Positions 39,101-50,680 of a stretch of 64,000 bases of DNA are shown here, piece by piece; within the stretch, counting starts at the first letter, position 1; every line of letters begins with the position of its first letter. Position numbers and translations under genes: made by a program. The stretch is from Chamaecyparis obtusa (Eukaryota; Streptophyta; Pinopsida; Cupressales; Cupressaceae), in contig BSBK01007030.1 of the NCBI GenBank assembly GCA_027943335.1, positions 449,001-513,000 on the forward strand, written 5' to 3'. The notes beneath the pieces are model-generated. The model did not search any database, was not told the origin of the DNA, and saw only the letters and a list, made by a program, of their open reading frames with translations.

Positions 39101-39720
39101 TCTTCCTGACTCGTGGTAATCCATTAGGCACATTATCAGATATAATATCTTGAAACTCATTCAACAAATCTGCAACTTCTACAGGAACATCTTCTACTTC
39201 CTCTTTACCAACTTTTGGAATTAAAGCAAAACATACATGCTCATGCCTCATACCATTTAAGAAATTTCTTCCATCAACAAAAGTTATCCTTACATTACCA
39301 CATACCTTTTCTTCAGTCTCCTTCAATGGTTTTAGCTTATGTCGCACTCCATCCTTTGTCAAGGAATAGGTATTCGCACGACCATCATCTACAGCATATC
39401 TGTCAAACTGCCATGGTCTACCCAACAACATATGACATGCATCCATAGAGATGATATCACATAGTACCTCATCTTGGTATCCACCAATCTTGAACTTCAC
39501 TAGGCATTGTTCATTAACCATGACCTTGTGGTCATCCTACATCCAGGCAATCCGATAGGGATGTGGGTGTTTCTATCTCTTGAGCTTCAAATTTGTCACC
39601 ATCTCTTCTGGCACCAAATTTTCAGTGCTTCCACTATCAATAATCACATCACAACATTTACCTTCACACTTGCACCTAGTGCGAAACAAGCTCCTCCTTT
39701 GTTCAGATTCATTCTCACCA
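39100..39720 (-). pseudogene. Copy A protease
   Basis: The active site CCDVIIDSGSTENLV (DSG at about 39638-39630) ends the frame 40325-39573. The second frame 39521-39006 has DACHMLLGRPWQFDRY. Between them are two stops; the TAG at 39537-39539 is present in all three copies. This is a retropepsin that would cut Gag-Pol. Confidence 0.85.
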
Positions 39721-40841
39721 CTCAGCAGGACTCTTCTATTAATTAGCATTTCTCCTTTTTCAGCATCTTCAAAATTTGATGATCTGGCATCTTCATCTAC
39801 ATGTGCAACTCTAGCCTGGCCTTCATTTCTCCTGTCTGTTCTACCTTGGCACTGAGGACATTCAAATGCCCTATGACCTTCTTCTCCATAGTGAAAACAT
39901 GTTCCACTGAAGCCACCTCTTCCAGATCCTTGTCCTCTTCCTCTTCCTCTCTGATCTCTATTATTCTGATCCTGAAAATGATTGGAATTATTTCCTCTCT
40001 GATTCTGACTGCTACTGGCCTCATCCTTCTTTTTCGGATCTTCATTTTGACCACCATATAACCGTCCACCGCGACCTCTTCCGTTTTGTCTTCTCTCAAA
40101 TTTCTTGTTCAGCTTTTTCTCTTTTTTTAGGGCAAACTGGTATGTCTCTTCAATACTGTTCATTTGAACCAGATTCAGCTCCTCCTGAATGCTTGGCCTT
40201 AACCCATTAAAGTATCGGGCAACTTTCTCCTTATCAGCTTCTGCATGGCCTGTTCTGATGAGGAGTCGATAGAACTCCTTTGTATACTCCTGAACAGATC
40301 TTCGTGTTTGCTTCAAACTTTGCATTTTCTTCAGTAGGTCAAGCTCATAATCAATAGGAATGAACTGTCACTTTAATTTATCCACCATCTGATCCCATCT
40401 CGTGATTTTGTCCTTTCCCGTTCTATTTCGTTCCAACTGAATCTCTTGCCACCATATCTTCGCATGACCTTTCAGTCTTGCCTTCGCAAATTTGACCCTA
40501 TCAGGATCCTCAATATCTTCATACTCAAAATATTCCTCACATTCATTGATCCAGTCGATCAATTCTTCTGGGTTAAGATTTCTAGAAAATGTAGGAACCT
40601 CAATCTTAGGTCTTTTTCCAATCTTACAAATGACTTGAAAAAGTCTTTCTTCCTCCTGGTTCACAATTTCAACTTCTCCTTCTTGATATTCTTCTTCAGC
40701 TTCATCCTCGCTTTCATCTCTGACATTAAGATTCATTCCTCTACGAATCTCTTATTGCAATGCTTGCACTTGTCTCTGCAGTGCCCTAACCTCAGGTGTT
40801 ACAACGTGAGGTCTTCTGCCACGTTCCTTTCGTGGAGGCAT
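39720..40841 (-). pseudogene. gag: Copy A Gag
   Basis: ATG at 40841 gives MPPRKERGRR as in the other copies. Core motifs: PKIEVPTFSRNLNPEELIDW, INECEEYFEYEDIEDPDRVK (40736-40368) and SVQEYTKEFYRLLIRTGHAE (40325 down). The zinc knuckle is CFHYGEEGHRAFEC: the second Cys of C-x2-C-x4-H-x4-C is Tyr. Stops lie in the ALQ-stop-EIRRG segment near 40753 and after MVDKLK. A 12-15 bp deletion near 40065 is unique to this copy. Confidence 0.88.
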
Positions 40842-40928
40842 TTTTGCAATGCGCTCTAAAACTCTAACCACAGTCCTGGTGCAAACTGTCTCACAGCCGG
40901 CGATCTGTTCACACACTTACGAACTCCT

Positions 40929-40940
40929 GCTCTGATACCA
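40929..40940 (-). other. Primer-binding site, copy A (initiator tRNA-Met)
   Basis: Minus strand TGGTATCAGAGC, two bases after the LTR2 end. It is a perfect match to the initiator tRNA-Met 3' end used by many plant LTR elements. In the full context ...TCAGAGCAGGAG it is the same in copies B and C. Confidence 0.9.
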
Positions 40941-40942
40941 CT

Positions 40943-41802
40943 TGATGAAGGGTGCTCCCCTTAGTACCACAAACACATAACACAAATAGAGAAACAACAA
41001 CAATAATATGCAAGAACAAAAAATTGGCTTCTTATTATCTCCACAAATGTGGAATTACAAACTTTCAGAATTACAATATGCAAAGCCACATGGGCATTCC
41101 CTTACAATATTCTGTAGGAAAAATCTTTGAATCGATACCCAGATCTACTACCCAGAACTATTCTAAACTGCCTAAGACAATAATACAGCCTTCCTTATAT
41201 AGGCAATTTTCCACCGCCTAGGAAGGTTCCAGAATTTTAGCCAATAAGGCCGACCAAACTTAGAATTATTTTATTTTACATTTTATTACATCATAGTCGG
41301 CTCAAGATAACCTTTGAAACCTAAACATAAATTTTGAAAAAAATTATTTTCCACCACTTCAAGTGGCCCAACTTTCGAAGACCATAAGTCATCACCAGTT
41401 GACCCGATCGGCTATTATAACCCCATTTCAGAAATGCCACGAAACGCTCTACGGGCTTGACTCGCGCAAGCGCTTGTCACCTAAATTTTTGACCTCATCT
41501 GGGGCCTCTAAAGCCTTCAAAACTGAGTTCAAAGTTTTTGTACCCTGCTGCCAATACCGAAAATCTTCAATATCTTCCAATATACACTTGATCTGGCAAT
41601 GAAACTTTACTGGCAGACTTATATGACCAAAATGAACCTCCAAGAAAGAAATCAGATCATTCTGAGCACATACAAAAATTACCAAAAATAGTAACTTTCC
41701 ATAAATAGCAGCTCTGCACACAATAGCCCTTATTGAATATAAAAATTGAAATATTTTTGGGTGATGCAAGATTGCTCTTACACCCAAGATGTTCCTGCAT
41801 CA
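40943..41802 (-). repeat. LTR2 (inner; 5' LTR of A and 3' LTR of B)
   Basis: 860 bp, shared between copies A and B. TATATAAG box near 41195-41202 on the minus strand. It carries CTGTAGGAAAAATCTTTG and TTCCTGCATCA, forms shared with LTR3 and not with LTR1/LTR4. It shares CCTAGGAAGGTTCC and AAAGTTTTTGTACCC with LTR1. The flanks show no target duplication. Confidence 0.92.
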
Positions 41803-43625
41803 GACACCTTGGGTAATTTGAGAAGTGACCCTGTCACGACTCAGGTGTGCAGAGGAAAATCAAGACCGCTAACCTTCTCCTTTGTAAGCCATGATGAATC
41901 TTCAAGAGGTCATCCTTTCTACTTGACCAGATATTCTTCATATGTCCTATTCCTTGTGCTTCTGCCAACACGACTGTCCAGTATATCTTCGATCTCCTTA
42001 GTGTCTAAACTAGTTGTTGGAATACTCCACTGTGATGCTGTGATCTCATCTTCAACACCTCCTTCATGATACTCTATCAGATATGAAATGTTAAACACTG
42101 GTGAAATATTTAACTCAGTAGGCAATTCTACCTCATATGCATTTCCTAAATCATGTTTCTTCAGTATCCTACATGGTCCAAACTTCTTCATTTTTAGCTT
42201 GTTATATGTACCAACCGGAAACCGCTCCTTCCGCAAATGAACCATGACTTCATCGCCAACCTGAAATTCCTTATACCTTCTTTTCTCATCTGCTTTAGCC
42301 TTATACTGTGCGTTCATCTTGGTAATATGCTTCCTCACCTCCCCATGGATGTTCTTCAAGTGTTCTGCAAAATCCTCAGCTTCAACACTACTTATTTCTC
42401 TTTTATCTATCTTCTTCAATTCAGATGCATTTCTTGGACTACTTCCATATACAATCTGGAATGGTGATTTACCAGTGCTCCTATTGACAGAATTATTGTA
42501 TGCAAATTCTACCTGTGGTAAAATCAAATCTCATCCTATTGGCTTATCTCCAACCAAACATCTCAGCAAATTTCTCAAACTTCTATTCACCACCTCTGTC
42601 TGTCCATCAGTCTGTGGATGATGTGATGAACTGAACTTCAAATCTATCTTCAACTTCTTCCACAATGTACGCCAGAAATATCCAACAAACTTAGTGTCTC
42701 GATCTGAAACTATGGTCTTTGGCAAACCATGAAGTCTCACTGCTTCTCTAAAAAACAATTCTGCTACATGAACAGCATCATTAGTCTTCTTGCAGGGAAT
42801 GAAATGTTTCATCTTTGAAAATCTCTCAACCACCACAAAAATTGAATCATGTCCCCGCTGAGTCCTCGGTAAACCAAGAACAAAGTCCATGCTAATATCC
42901 TCCCAAGGCTTCTTTGGTACGGGTAATGGCTGATACAACCCTGTATTCTGCTTGGCTCCTTTCGCCATCTGACATACTCTGCAACTCTGTACAAACTTCT
43001 TCACATCTTGTTGCAATTGTGGTCAATAATAATTTTCACCAACCAAAAAAAAAGTTTTATCACGACCAAAATGTCCAGCCAATCCTCCACTATGCTTCTC
43101 TTTGATGAGATTCTCCCTCATAGAACTTCTTGGAATGCATAGCTGACTCCCTCTGAATAGCATATCATCTTGGATGATAAAATTCATCCATTTCGTCCTG
43201 TCTAGGGTAACAGGGTCTGTACAAGCTTTCCAAGCTTCACCAAAATCAGGATCCTCTGGATACAAATTCTTGAGTTCCTTGAACCCAACCACTTCAATCT
43301 GCATTTCTGTTAGCAATAGTTTCCTTCTGCTAAGAGCATCTGCAACCTTATTAGACTTTCCACTCCTCTGTTTCAAAATAAATGTATAACTCTGCAAAAA
43401 CTCAACCCATTTCAAATGTCTCTGATTCAACTTTCCTTGACTATTCAAATATTGCAATGCTTGATGATCAGTATACAAAACAAACTCTTTAGGAAGCAGA
43501 TAATGTCTCCACTTCTTTAATGCCTGAACTATAGCATAAAATTTTTGAGCATAGATAGAATATTTCCTCTTGGCATCATTTAACTTCTCACTGAAATAAG
43601 CAACAGGTTTACCTTCTTGGCTCAT
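41803..43625 (-). pseudogene. Copy B RNase H end, integrase and chromodomain
   Basis: Long fragments: 43625-43023 (RNase H end LYTDHQALQYLNSQGKLNQR; zinc-domain His HSGGLAGHFGRDKTF), 43016-42531 (CRVCQMAKG; core [26 protein letters not shown]) and 42527-41919 (C-terminal domain, then chromodomain EIEDILDSRVGRSTRNRTYE). The chromodomain Trp after YLVK is TAG at 41916-41918. This is the least broken interior of the three. Confidence 0.9.
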
Positions 43626-43631
43626 AACAGC

Positions 43632-44560
43632 TCATATTGTAGTACCACTAGTATCACAATCTACTTGAAACACCTTATTAAAATCTGGAAGTGCTAAAAC
43701 AAGTTGTTCTGTAACCTTTTGTTTCAACAATTGAAAACTCTTTTCTGCCCCATTAGTCCACTTAAACTCTTTTCTATCCCCTCTCATTATTTTAGTCAAG
43801 GGTCTACAAATACTGCTAAAATTTTTGATAAACTTTCTGTAAAAGCTAGCTAGACCATGAAAAGATCTTACCTCAGTAGCACTCCTCGGAGTAGGCCATT
43901 CAAGGATAGCCTCTACCTTCTCTGGGTCCATTTTTAGACCTTCTCCTAAAACTAAAAACTCCAAATACACCAACTCTTTCATCACAAAACTACACTTCTT
44001 TAAATTAATCAACAATTTCTCTTCTCTCAACTTCTCAAATACCATACGAATATGCATCATATGCTCATCCAATATCTTACTAAATATCAAAATATCATCT
44101 AGGTAAACAATGACAAACTTACCCAGAAATTCTTTCAGAACCTCATTCATGAGCTGCATGAAAGTGCTCAGTACAATGGTTAGCCCAAAAGGCATGACTA
44201 ACCACTCATATAGTCATTCCTTTGTCTTGAAGGCAGTCTTCCATTCATCTCTTTCTCTGATCTGAATCTGATGATATCCACTGTTTAGATCTATATTTGA
44301 AAAATACATAGCTCCACTCAAACAGTCCATAATATCATCCATTTGTGGCAATGGAAACCTGTACTTGATTATGATTTTGTTTATTGCCATAGAATCTGTA
44401 CACATCCTCCATTCTTCATTCTTCTTTGGTGCTAATACTGTTGGTACAGCACAAGGACTCAGACTCTCACGGATCAATCCTTTCTATAACAGTTCATGTA
44501 CTTGTATGTTCAACTCCTCACTTTCTGCAGATGTCATTCTATGTGCTGCCTTATTCGGCA
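43632..44560 (-). pseudogene. Copy B reverse transcriptase
   Basis: Segments 44477-44214 ([20 protein letters not shown], then [14 protein letters not shown] [15 protein letters not shown]) and 44195-43632 ([50 protein letters not shown]). The frame is intact where A and C have a one-base deletion (44421-44430) and where they have a nonsense codon (MDPEKVEAILEW). A stop at about 44211 remains. Confidence 0.9.
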
Positions 44561-45200
44561 AACTCGCTCCTGGGATCAAGTCCATCTGATGATTGATCTT
44601 CCTAACTCGTGGTAATCCATCAAGCACGTTATCGGATACAATATCCTGAAACTCATTCAACAAATCTGCAACTTCTACAGGAACATCTTCTACTTCCTCT
44701 TTACCAGCTTTTGGAATTAAAGAAAAACATACATGCTCATGCCTCATACCATCTAGAAAAAATTTTCTATCAACAAAAGTTATCCTTGCATTACCACATA
44801 CCTTTTCTTCAGTCTCCTTCAATGGTTTTAGCTTATGTCGCATTCCATCCTTTGTCAGGGAATAGGTATTCGTACGACCATCATGTACAGCACATCTGTC
44901 AAACTGCCACGGTCTACCCAACAACATATGACATGCATCCATAGAGATGATATCACATAGTACCTCATCTTGGTATCTGCCAATCTTGAACTTCACCAGG
45001 CATTGTTCATTGACCATGACCTTGTGGTCATCCTACACCCAGGAAATCCGATAGGGATGTGGGTGTTTCTATCTCTTGAGCTTCAACTTTGTCACCATCT
45101 CTTCTGACACCAAATTGTCAGTGCTTCCACTATCAATAATTACATCACAACATTTACCTTCACACTTGCACCTAGTGCAAAACAGGCTCTTCCTTTGTTC
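44480..45200 (-). pseudogene. Copy B protease
   Basis: DVIIDSGSTDNLVSE near 45150-45105 keeps the catalytic D-S-G. The frame 45017-44484 has DACHMLLGRPWQFDRCAVHD. The TAG at 45033-45035 is common to A, B and C. Confidence 0.85.
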
Positions 45201-46343
45201 AGGTTCATTCTCACCACTCAGTAGGACTCTTCTATTAATTAGCGTTTCTCCTCTTTCACCATCTTCAGAATTTGATGATCTCGCATCTTCATCTACATGT
45301 GCAACTCTAGCCTAGCCTTCATTTCTCCTGTCTATTATACCTTGGCGTTGAGGACATTCAAATGCCCTATGACCTTCTTCTCCACAGTGAAAACATGTTC
45401 CACGGAAGCCACCTCTTCCAGATCCTTGTCCTCTTCCTCTCTGATCTCTATTATTCTGATCTTGGAAATGATTGGAATTATTTCCTCTCTGATTCTGACT
45501 ACTACTGGCCTCATCCTTCTTTTTTAGATCTTTATTTCGGCCACCATATGACCGTCCACCAAATCGTCCATCGCAACCTCTTCCGTTTTGTCTGCTCTCA
45601 AACTTCTTGTTCAGCTTTTCCTCTATTTTTAGGGAAAACTGGTATGCCTCTTCAATATCGTTCATTCGAACCAGATTCAGCTCCTCCTGAATGCTTGGCC
45701 TTAAACCATTAAGGTATCGGGCAACTTTCTCCTTATCAGCTTTTGCATGGCCTATTCTGATGACGAGTCGATAGAACTCCTCTGTATACTCCTGAACAGA
45801 TCTTCGTGCTTGCTTCAAACTTTGCATTTTCTTCAGTAGGTCAAGCTCATAATTAACAGGAATGAACTCTCGCTTCAATTTATCAACCATCTGATCCCAT
45901 CTCGTGATTTTGTCCTTTCCCCTTCTATTTCACTCCAACTGAATCTCTTGCCACCATATCTTCGCATGACCTTTCAGTCTAGCCTTCGCAAATTTGACCC
46001 TATCAGGATCCTCAATATCTTCATACTCAAAATATTCCTCACATTCATTGATCCAGTTGATCAATTCTTCTGGGTTAAGATTTTCAAAAAATGTAGGAAC
46101 CTCAATCTTAGGTCTTTTTCCAATCTTACAAATGGCTCGAAAAAGTCTTTCTTCCTCCTGGTTCACAATTTCAACTTCTCCTTCTTGATATTCTTCTTCA
46201 GCTTCATCCTCGCTTTCATCTCTAACATTAAGATTCATTCCTCTACAAATCTCTTCTTGCAATGCTTGCACTTGTCTCTGTAGTGCCCTAACCTCAGGTG
46301 TTACAACGCTAGGTCTTCTGCCACGTTCCTTTCGTGGAGGCAT
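45200..46343 (-). pseudogene. gag: Copy B Gag
   Basis: ATG at 46343 (MPPRKERGRRPSVVTPEVRA); an in-frame upstream ATG at 46418 would add 25 residues. The core is KIGKRPKIEVPTFFENLNPE and ECEEYFEYEDIEDPDRVKFA. The zinc knuckle CFHCGEEGHRAFEC (about 45395-45354) is intact. Stops: after ...EIQLE (about 45927-45929) and after RRNEG at 45309-45311. Confidence 0.9.
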
Positions 46344-46430
46344 TTTTACAATGCACTCTGAAACTCTAACCACAGTCCTGGTGCAAACTGCCTCACAGCC
46401 GGTGATCTGTTCACACACTTAGGAACTCCT

Positions 46431-46442
46431 GCTCTGATACCA
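46431..46442 (-). other. Primer-binding site, copy B (initiator tRNA-Met)
   Basis: Minus strand TGGTATCAGAGC next to LTR3. Identical to the sites of copies A and C. Confidence 0.9.
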
Positions 46443-46444
46443 CT

Positions 46445-47291
46445 TGATGAAGGGTGCTCCCCTTAGTACCACAAACACATAACAGAAATAGAGAAACAAC
46501 AACAATAATATGCAAGAACAGAAAATTGGCTTCTTATTATCTCCACAAATGTGGAATTACAAACTTTTAGAATTATAATATGCAAAGCCACATGGGCATT
46601 CCCTTACAATATTCTGTAGGAAAAATCTTCAAATCGATACCCAGAACTATTCTGAACTGCCTAAGACAATAATACAGCCTTCCTTATATAGGCAATTTTC
46701 CACCACCTGGGAAGGTTCTAGAATTTTAGCCAATAAGGCCGACCAAACTTAGAATTATTTTATTTTACATTTTATTACATCATAGTCGGCTCAAGATAAC
46801 CTTTGAAACCCGAACAAAAATTTTGAAAAAAATTATTTTCTGCCATTTCAGGTGGCCCAACTTCCGAAGACCATAAGTCATCACCAGTTGACCCGATCGG
46901 CTATTATAACCTCATTTTGAAAACACCGTGAGGCACTCTACAGGCCTAACCGGCGCAAGCACCTGTCCCCCAAATTTTTGACCTCATCTGGGGCCTCTAA
47001 AGCCTTCAAAACTGAGTTCAAAGTTTCTGTACCCTGCTGCCAATACCGAAAATCTTCAATATCTTCCAATATACACTTGATCTGGCAATAAAACTTTACT
47101 GGCAGACTTATATGACCAAAATGAACCTCCAAGAAAGAAATTAGATCATTTTGAACACATACAAAAATTACCAAAAATAGTAACTTTCCATAAAGAGCAG
47201 CTCTGCACAAAATAGCCCTTATTGAATAAAAAAATAGAAATATTTTTGGGTGATGCAAGATTGCTCTTACACCCAGGATGCTCCTGCATCA
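46445..47291 (-). repeat. LTR3 (inner; 5' LTR of B and 3' LTR of C)
   Basis: 847 bp, 13 bp shorter than the others owing to loss of one GATCTACTACCCA unit near 46640. It carries CTGTAGGAAAAATCTTC and CTCCTGCATCA like LTR2, but CCTGGGAAGGTTCTAG and AAAGTTTCTGTACCC like LTR4. TATATAAG near 46684-46691 on the minus strand. Confidence 0.92.
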
Positions 47292-48600
47292 GACACCCAG
47301 GGTAATTTGAGAAGTGACCCTATCACGACTCAGGTGTGCAGAGGAAAACCAAGATGGCTAACCTCCTCCTTTGTCAGCCATGATGAATCTTCAACAGCTC
47401 CTCCTTTCCACTTGACCAGATATTCTTCATATGTCCTGTTCATTGTGCTTCTGCCAACACGACTGTCTAGTATATCTTCGATCTCCTTAGTGTCTAAACT
47501 AGTTGCTGGAATACTCCACTGTGCTGCTGTGATCTCATCTTCAACACCTCCTTCATGATACTCTATCAGATCTAAAATGTTAAACACTAGTGAAATATTT
47601 AACTCAGTAGGCAATTCTACCTCATATGCGTTTCCTGAATCATGTTTCTTCAGTATCCTACATGGTCCAAACTTCTTCATTTTCAGCTTGTTATATGTAC
47701 CAACCGGAAACCGCTCCTTCCGCAAATAAACTATGACTTCATCACCAACCTGAAATTTTTTATACCTCCTTTTCTCATCTGCCTTAGCCTTATACTGTGT
47801 GTTCATCTTGGTAATATGCTTCCTCACCTCCCCATGGATGTTCTTCAAGTGTTCTGCAAAATCTTCAGCTTCAGCACTACTTATTTCTCTTTTATCTATC
47901 TTCCTCAATTCAGATGCATTTCTTGGACTACTTCCATATACAATCTGGAATGGTGATTTACCAGTGCTCTTATTGACAGAATTATTGTATGCAAATTCTG
48001 CCTGTGGTAAAATCAAATCTCATCCTGTTGGCTTATCTCCAACCAAACATCTTAGCAAATTTTTCAAACTTCTATTGACCACCTCTATCTGTCCATCAGT
48101 CTGTGGATGATGTGATGAACTGAACTTCAAATCTATCTTCAACTTCTTCCACAATGTACACCAGAAATTTCCAACAAACTTAGTGTCCTGATCTGAAACT
48201 ATGGTCTTTGGCAAACCATGAAGTCTCACTACTTCTCTGAAAAACAATTCTGCTACATGAACAGCATCATTAGTCTTCTTGCAGGGAATGAAATGTGTCA
48301 TCTTTGAAAATCTATCAACCACCATAAAAATTGAATCATGTCCCCGCTGAGTCCTCGATAAACTAAAAACAAAGTCCATGCTGATATCCTCCCAAGGCTT
48401 CTTTGGTACGGGTAATGGCTAATACAACCCTGTGTTCTGCTTCACTCCTTTCGCCATTTCACATACTCTGGTACTCTATACAAACTTCTTCACATCTTAC
48501 TATAATTGTGGCCAATAATAATTCTCACCAACCAAAGCAAAAGTTTTATCACAACCAAAATATCTAGCCAATCCTCCACTATGCTTCTCTTTGATGAGAT
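47292..48600 (-). pseudogene. Copy C integrase with intact chromodomain frame
   Basis: Segment 48379-48020 ([43 protein letters not shown] residues present) and segment 48016-47330. The latter runs through the C-terminal domain into a whole chromodomain (EIEDILDSRVGRSTMNRTYE, then YLVKWKGGAVEDSSWLTKEE) and ends VSHLGFPLHT before the LTR. The zinc-domain part (48600-48390) has several stops and a lost Cys. Confidence 0.9.
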
Positions 48601-48631
48601 TCTCCCTCATAGAACTTCTTGGAATGCACAG

Positions 48632-49894
48632 CTAACTCACTCTGAATAGCATATCATCTTGGATGATAAAATCCAACCATTTCATCCTGTCTAGGGTAAC
48701 AGGTTCTGTACAAGCTTTCCAAGCTTCACCAAAATCAAGATCCTCTGGATACAAATTTTTGAGTTCCTTGAACTCAACCACTTCAATCTGCATTTCTGTC
48801 AGCAATAGTTGCCTTCTGCTAAGAGCATCTGCAACCCTATTAGACTTTCCACTCCTGTGTTTCAAAACAAATGTATAACTCTGCAAAAACTCAACCCATT
48901 TCAAATGCCTCTGATTCAACTTTCCTTGACTATTCAAATATTGCAACGCTTGATGATCAGTATACAAAATAAACTCCTTAGGAAGCAGATAATGTCTCCA
49001 CTTCTTTAATGCCTAAACTATAGCATAAAATTCTTGATCATAGACAGAATATTTCCTCTTGGCATCATTTAACTTCTCACTGAAATAAGCAACAGGTTTA
49101 CCTTCTTGGCTCATAACAGCTCCTATTGCAGTACCACTAGCATCACAATCTACTTGAAACACTTTATTAAAATTTGGAAGTGCTAAAACAGGTTGTTCTG
49201 TAACCTTTTGTTTCAACAATTGAAAACTCTTTTCTGCCCCATTAGTCCACTTCAACTCTTTTCTATCCCCTCTCATTGTTTCAGTCAAGGGTCCACAAAT
49301 ACTGCTAAAATTTCTGATAAACATTCTGTAAAAGCTAGCTAGACCATGAAAAGATCTTACCTCAGTAGCACTCCTCAGAGTAGGCCATTCAAGGATAGCC
49401 TATACCTTCTTTGGGTCCATTTTTAGACCTTCTCCTGAAACTACAAACCCCAAATACACCAACTCTTTCCTCACAAAACTGTACTTCTTCAAATTAATCA
49501 ACAATTTCTCTTCTCTCAACTTCTCAAATACCATACGAATATGTATCATATGCTCATCCAATGTCTTACTAAAGATCAAAATATCATCTAGGTAAACAAT
49601 GACAAACTTAACTAGAAATTCTTTCAGAACCTCGTTCATGAGCCGCATGAAAGTGCTCGGTGCATTGGTTAGCCCAAAAGGCATGACTAACCACTCATAT
49701 AGTCCTTCCTTTGTCTTGAAGGTAGTCTTCCATTCATGTCCTTCTCTGATCTGAATCTGATGATATCCACTTTTCAGATCTATCTTTAAGAAATACACAA
49801 CTCTACTCAAATAGTCCATAATATCATCCATTCGTGGCAATGGAAACCTGTACTTGATTGTGATCTTGTTTATTGCTCTAGAATCTATACACAT
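48632..49894 (-). pseudogene. Copy C reverse transcriptase and RNase H
   Basis: Segment 49894-49400 starts [20 protein letters not shown], includes [20 protein letters not shown] and YLDD, and ends at the TAG 49400-49402 that A also has. RNase H is in 49324-49013 (VDCDASGTAIGAVMSQEGKP) and 48967-48632 (YTDHQALQYLNSQGKLNQRH). The one-base deletion near 49909-49916 is shared with A. Confidence 0.9.
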
Positions 49895-50680
49895 CCTCCA
49901 TTCTCCATTCCTCTTGGTGCTAATACCGCTGGTACAGCACAGGGACTTAGACTCTCACGGATCAATCCTTTCTGTAACAGTTCATGTACTTGTCTGTTCA
50001 ACTCCTCACTTTCTGCAGGTGTCATTCTGTGTGCTGCCTTATTCGGAAAACTCACTCTTGGGATCAAGTCCATCTGGTGACTGATCTTCCTGACTCGTGG
50101 TAATCCATCAGGCACGTTATCGGATACAATATCCTGAAACTCATTCAACAAATCTACAACTTCTACAAGAACATCTTCTACTTCCTCTTTACCAACTTTT
50201 AGAATTAAAGCAAAACATACATGCTCATGCCTCATACCATCTAGAAAATTTCTTCCATCAACAAAAGTTATCTTTGCATTACCACATACCTTTTCTTCAA
50301 TCTCTTTCAATGGTTTTAGCTTATGTCGCACTCCATCCTTTGTTAGGGAATAGGTATTCGCATGACCATCATGTACAGCACATCTGTTAAACTGCCACGG
50401 TCTACCCAACAACATATGACATGCATCCATAGAGATGATATCACATAGTACCTCATCTTGGTATCCGCCAATCTTGAACTTCACCAGGCATTGTTCATTG
50501 ACCATGACGTTGTGGTCATCCTACACCCAGGAAATCTAATAGGGATGTGGGTGTTTCTGTCTCTTGAGCTTCAACTTTGTCACCATCTCTTCTGACACCA
50601 AATTGTTAGTGCTTCCATTATCAATAATCACATCACAACATTTACCTTCACACTTGCACCTGGTGTGAAACAGGCTCCTC
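49885..50680 (-). pseudogene. Copy C protease
   Basis: The active site reads VIIDNGSTNNLVSE: Ser of D-S-G is Asn (codons at 50615-50623). The frame 50505-49885 has DACHMLLGRPWQFNRCAVHD and runs to the deletion site in RT. The TAG at 50521-50523 is shared with A and B. Confidence 0.87.

Noticed and set aside
39797..40099. Arg/Glu-rich minus-strand frame of 100 aa in copy A
   Set aside because: A shifted reading of the Gag Arg/Gly-rich nucleocapsid region, not a separate protein.
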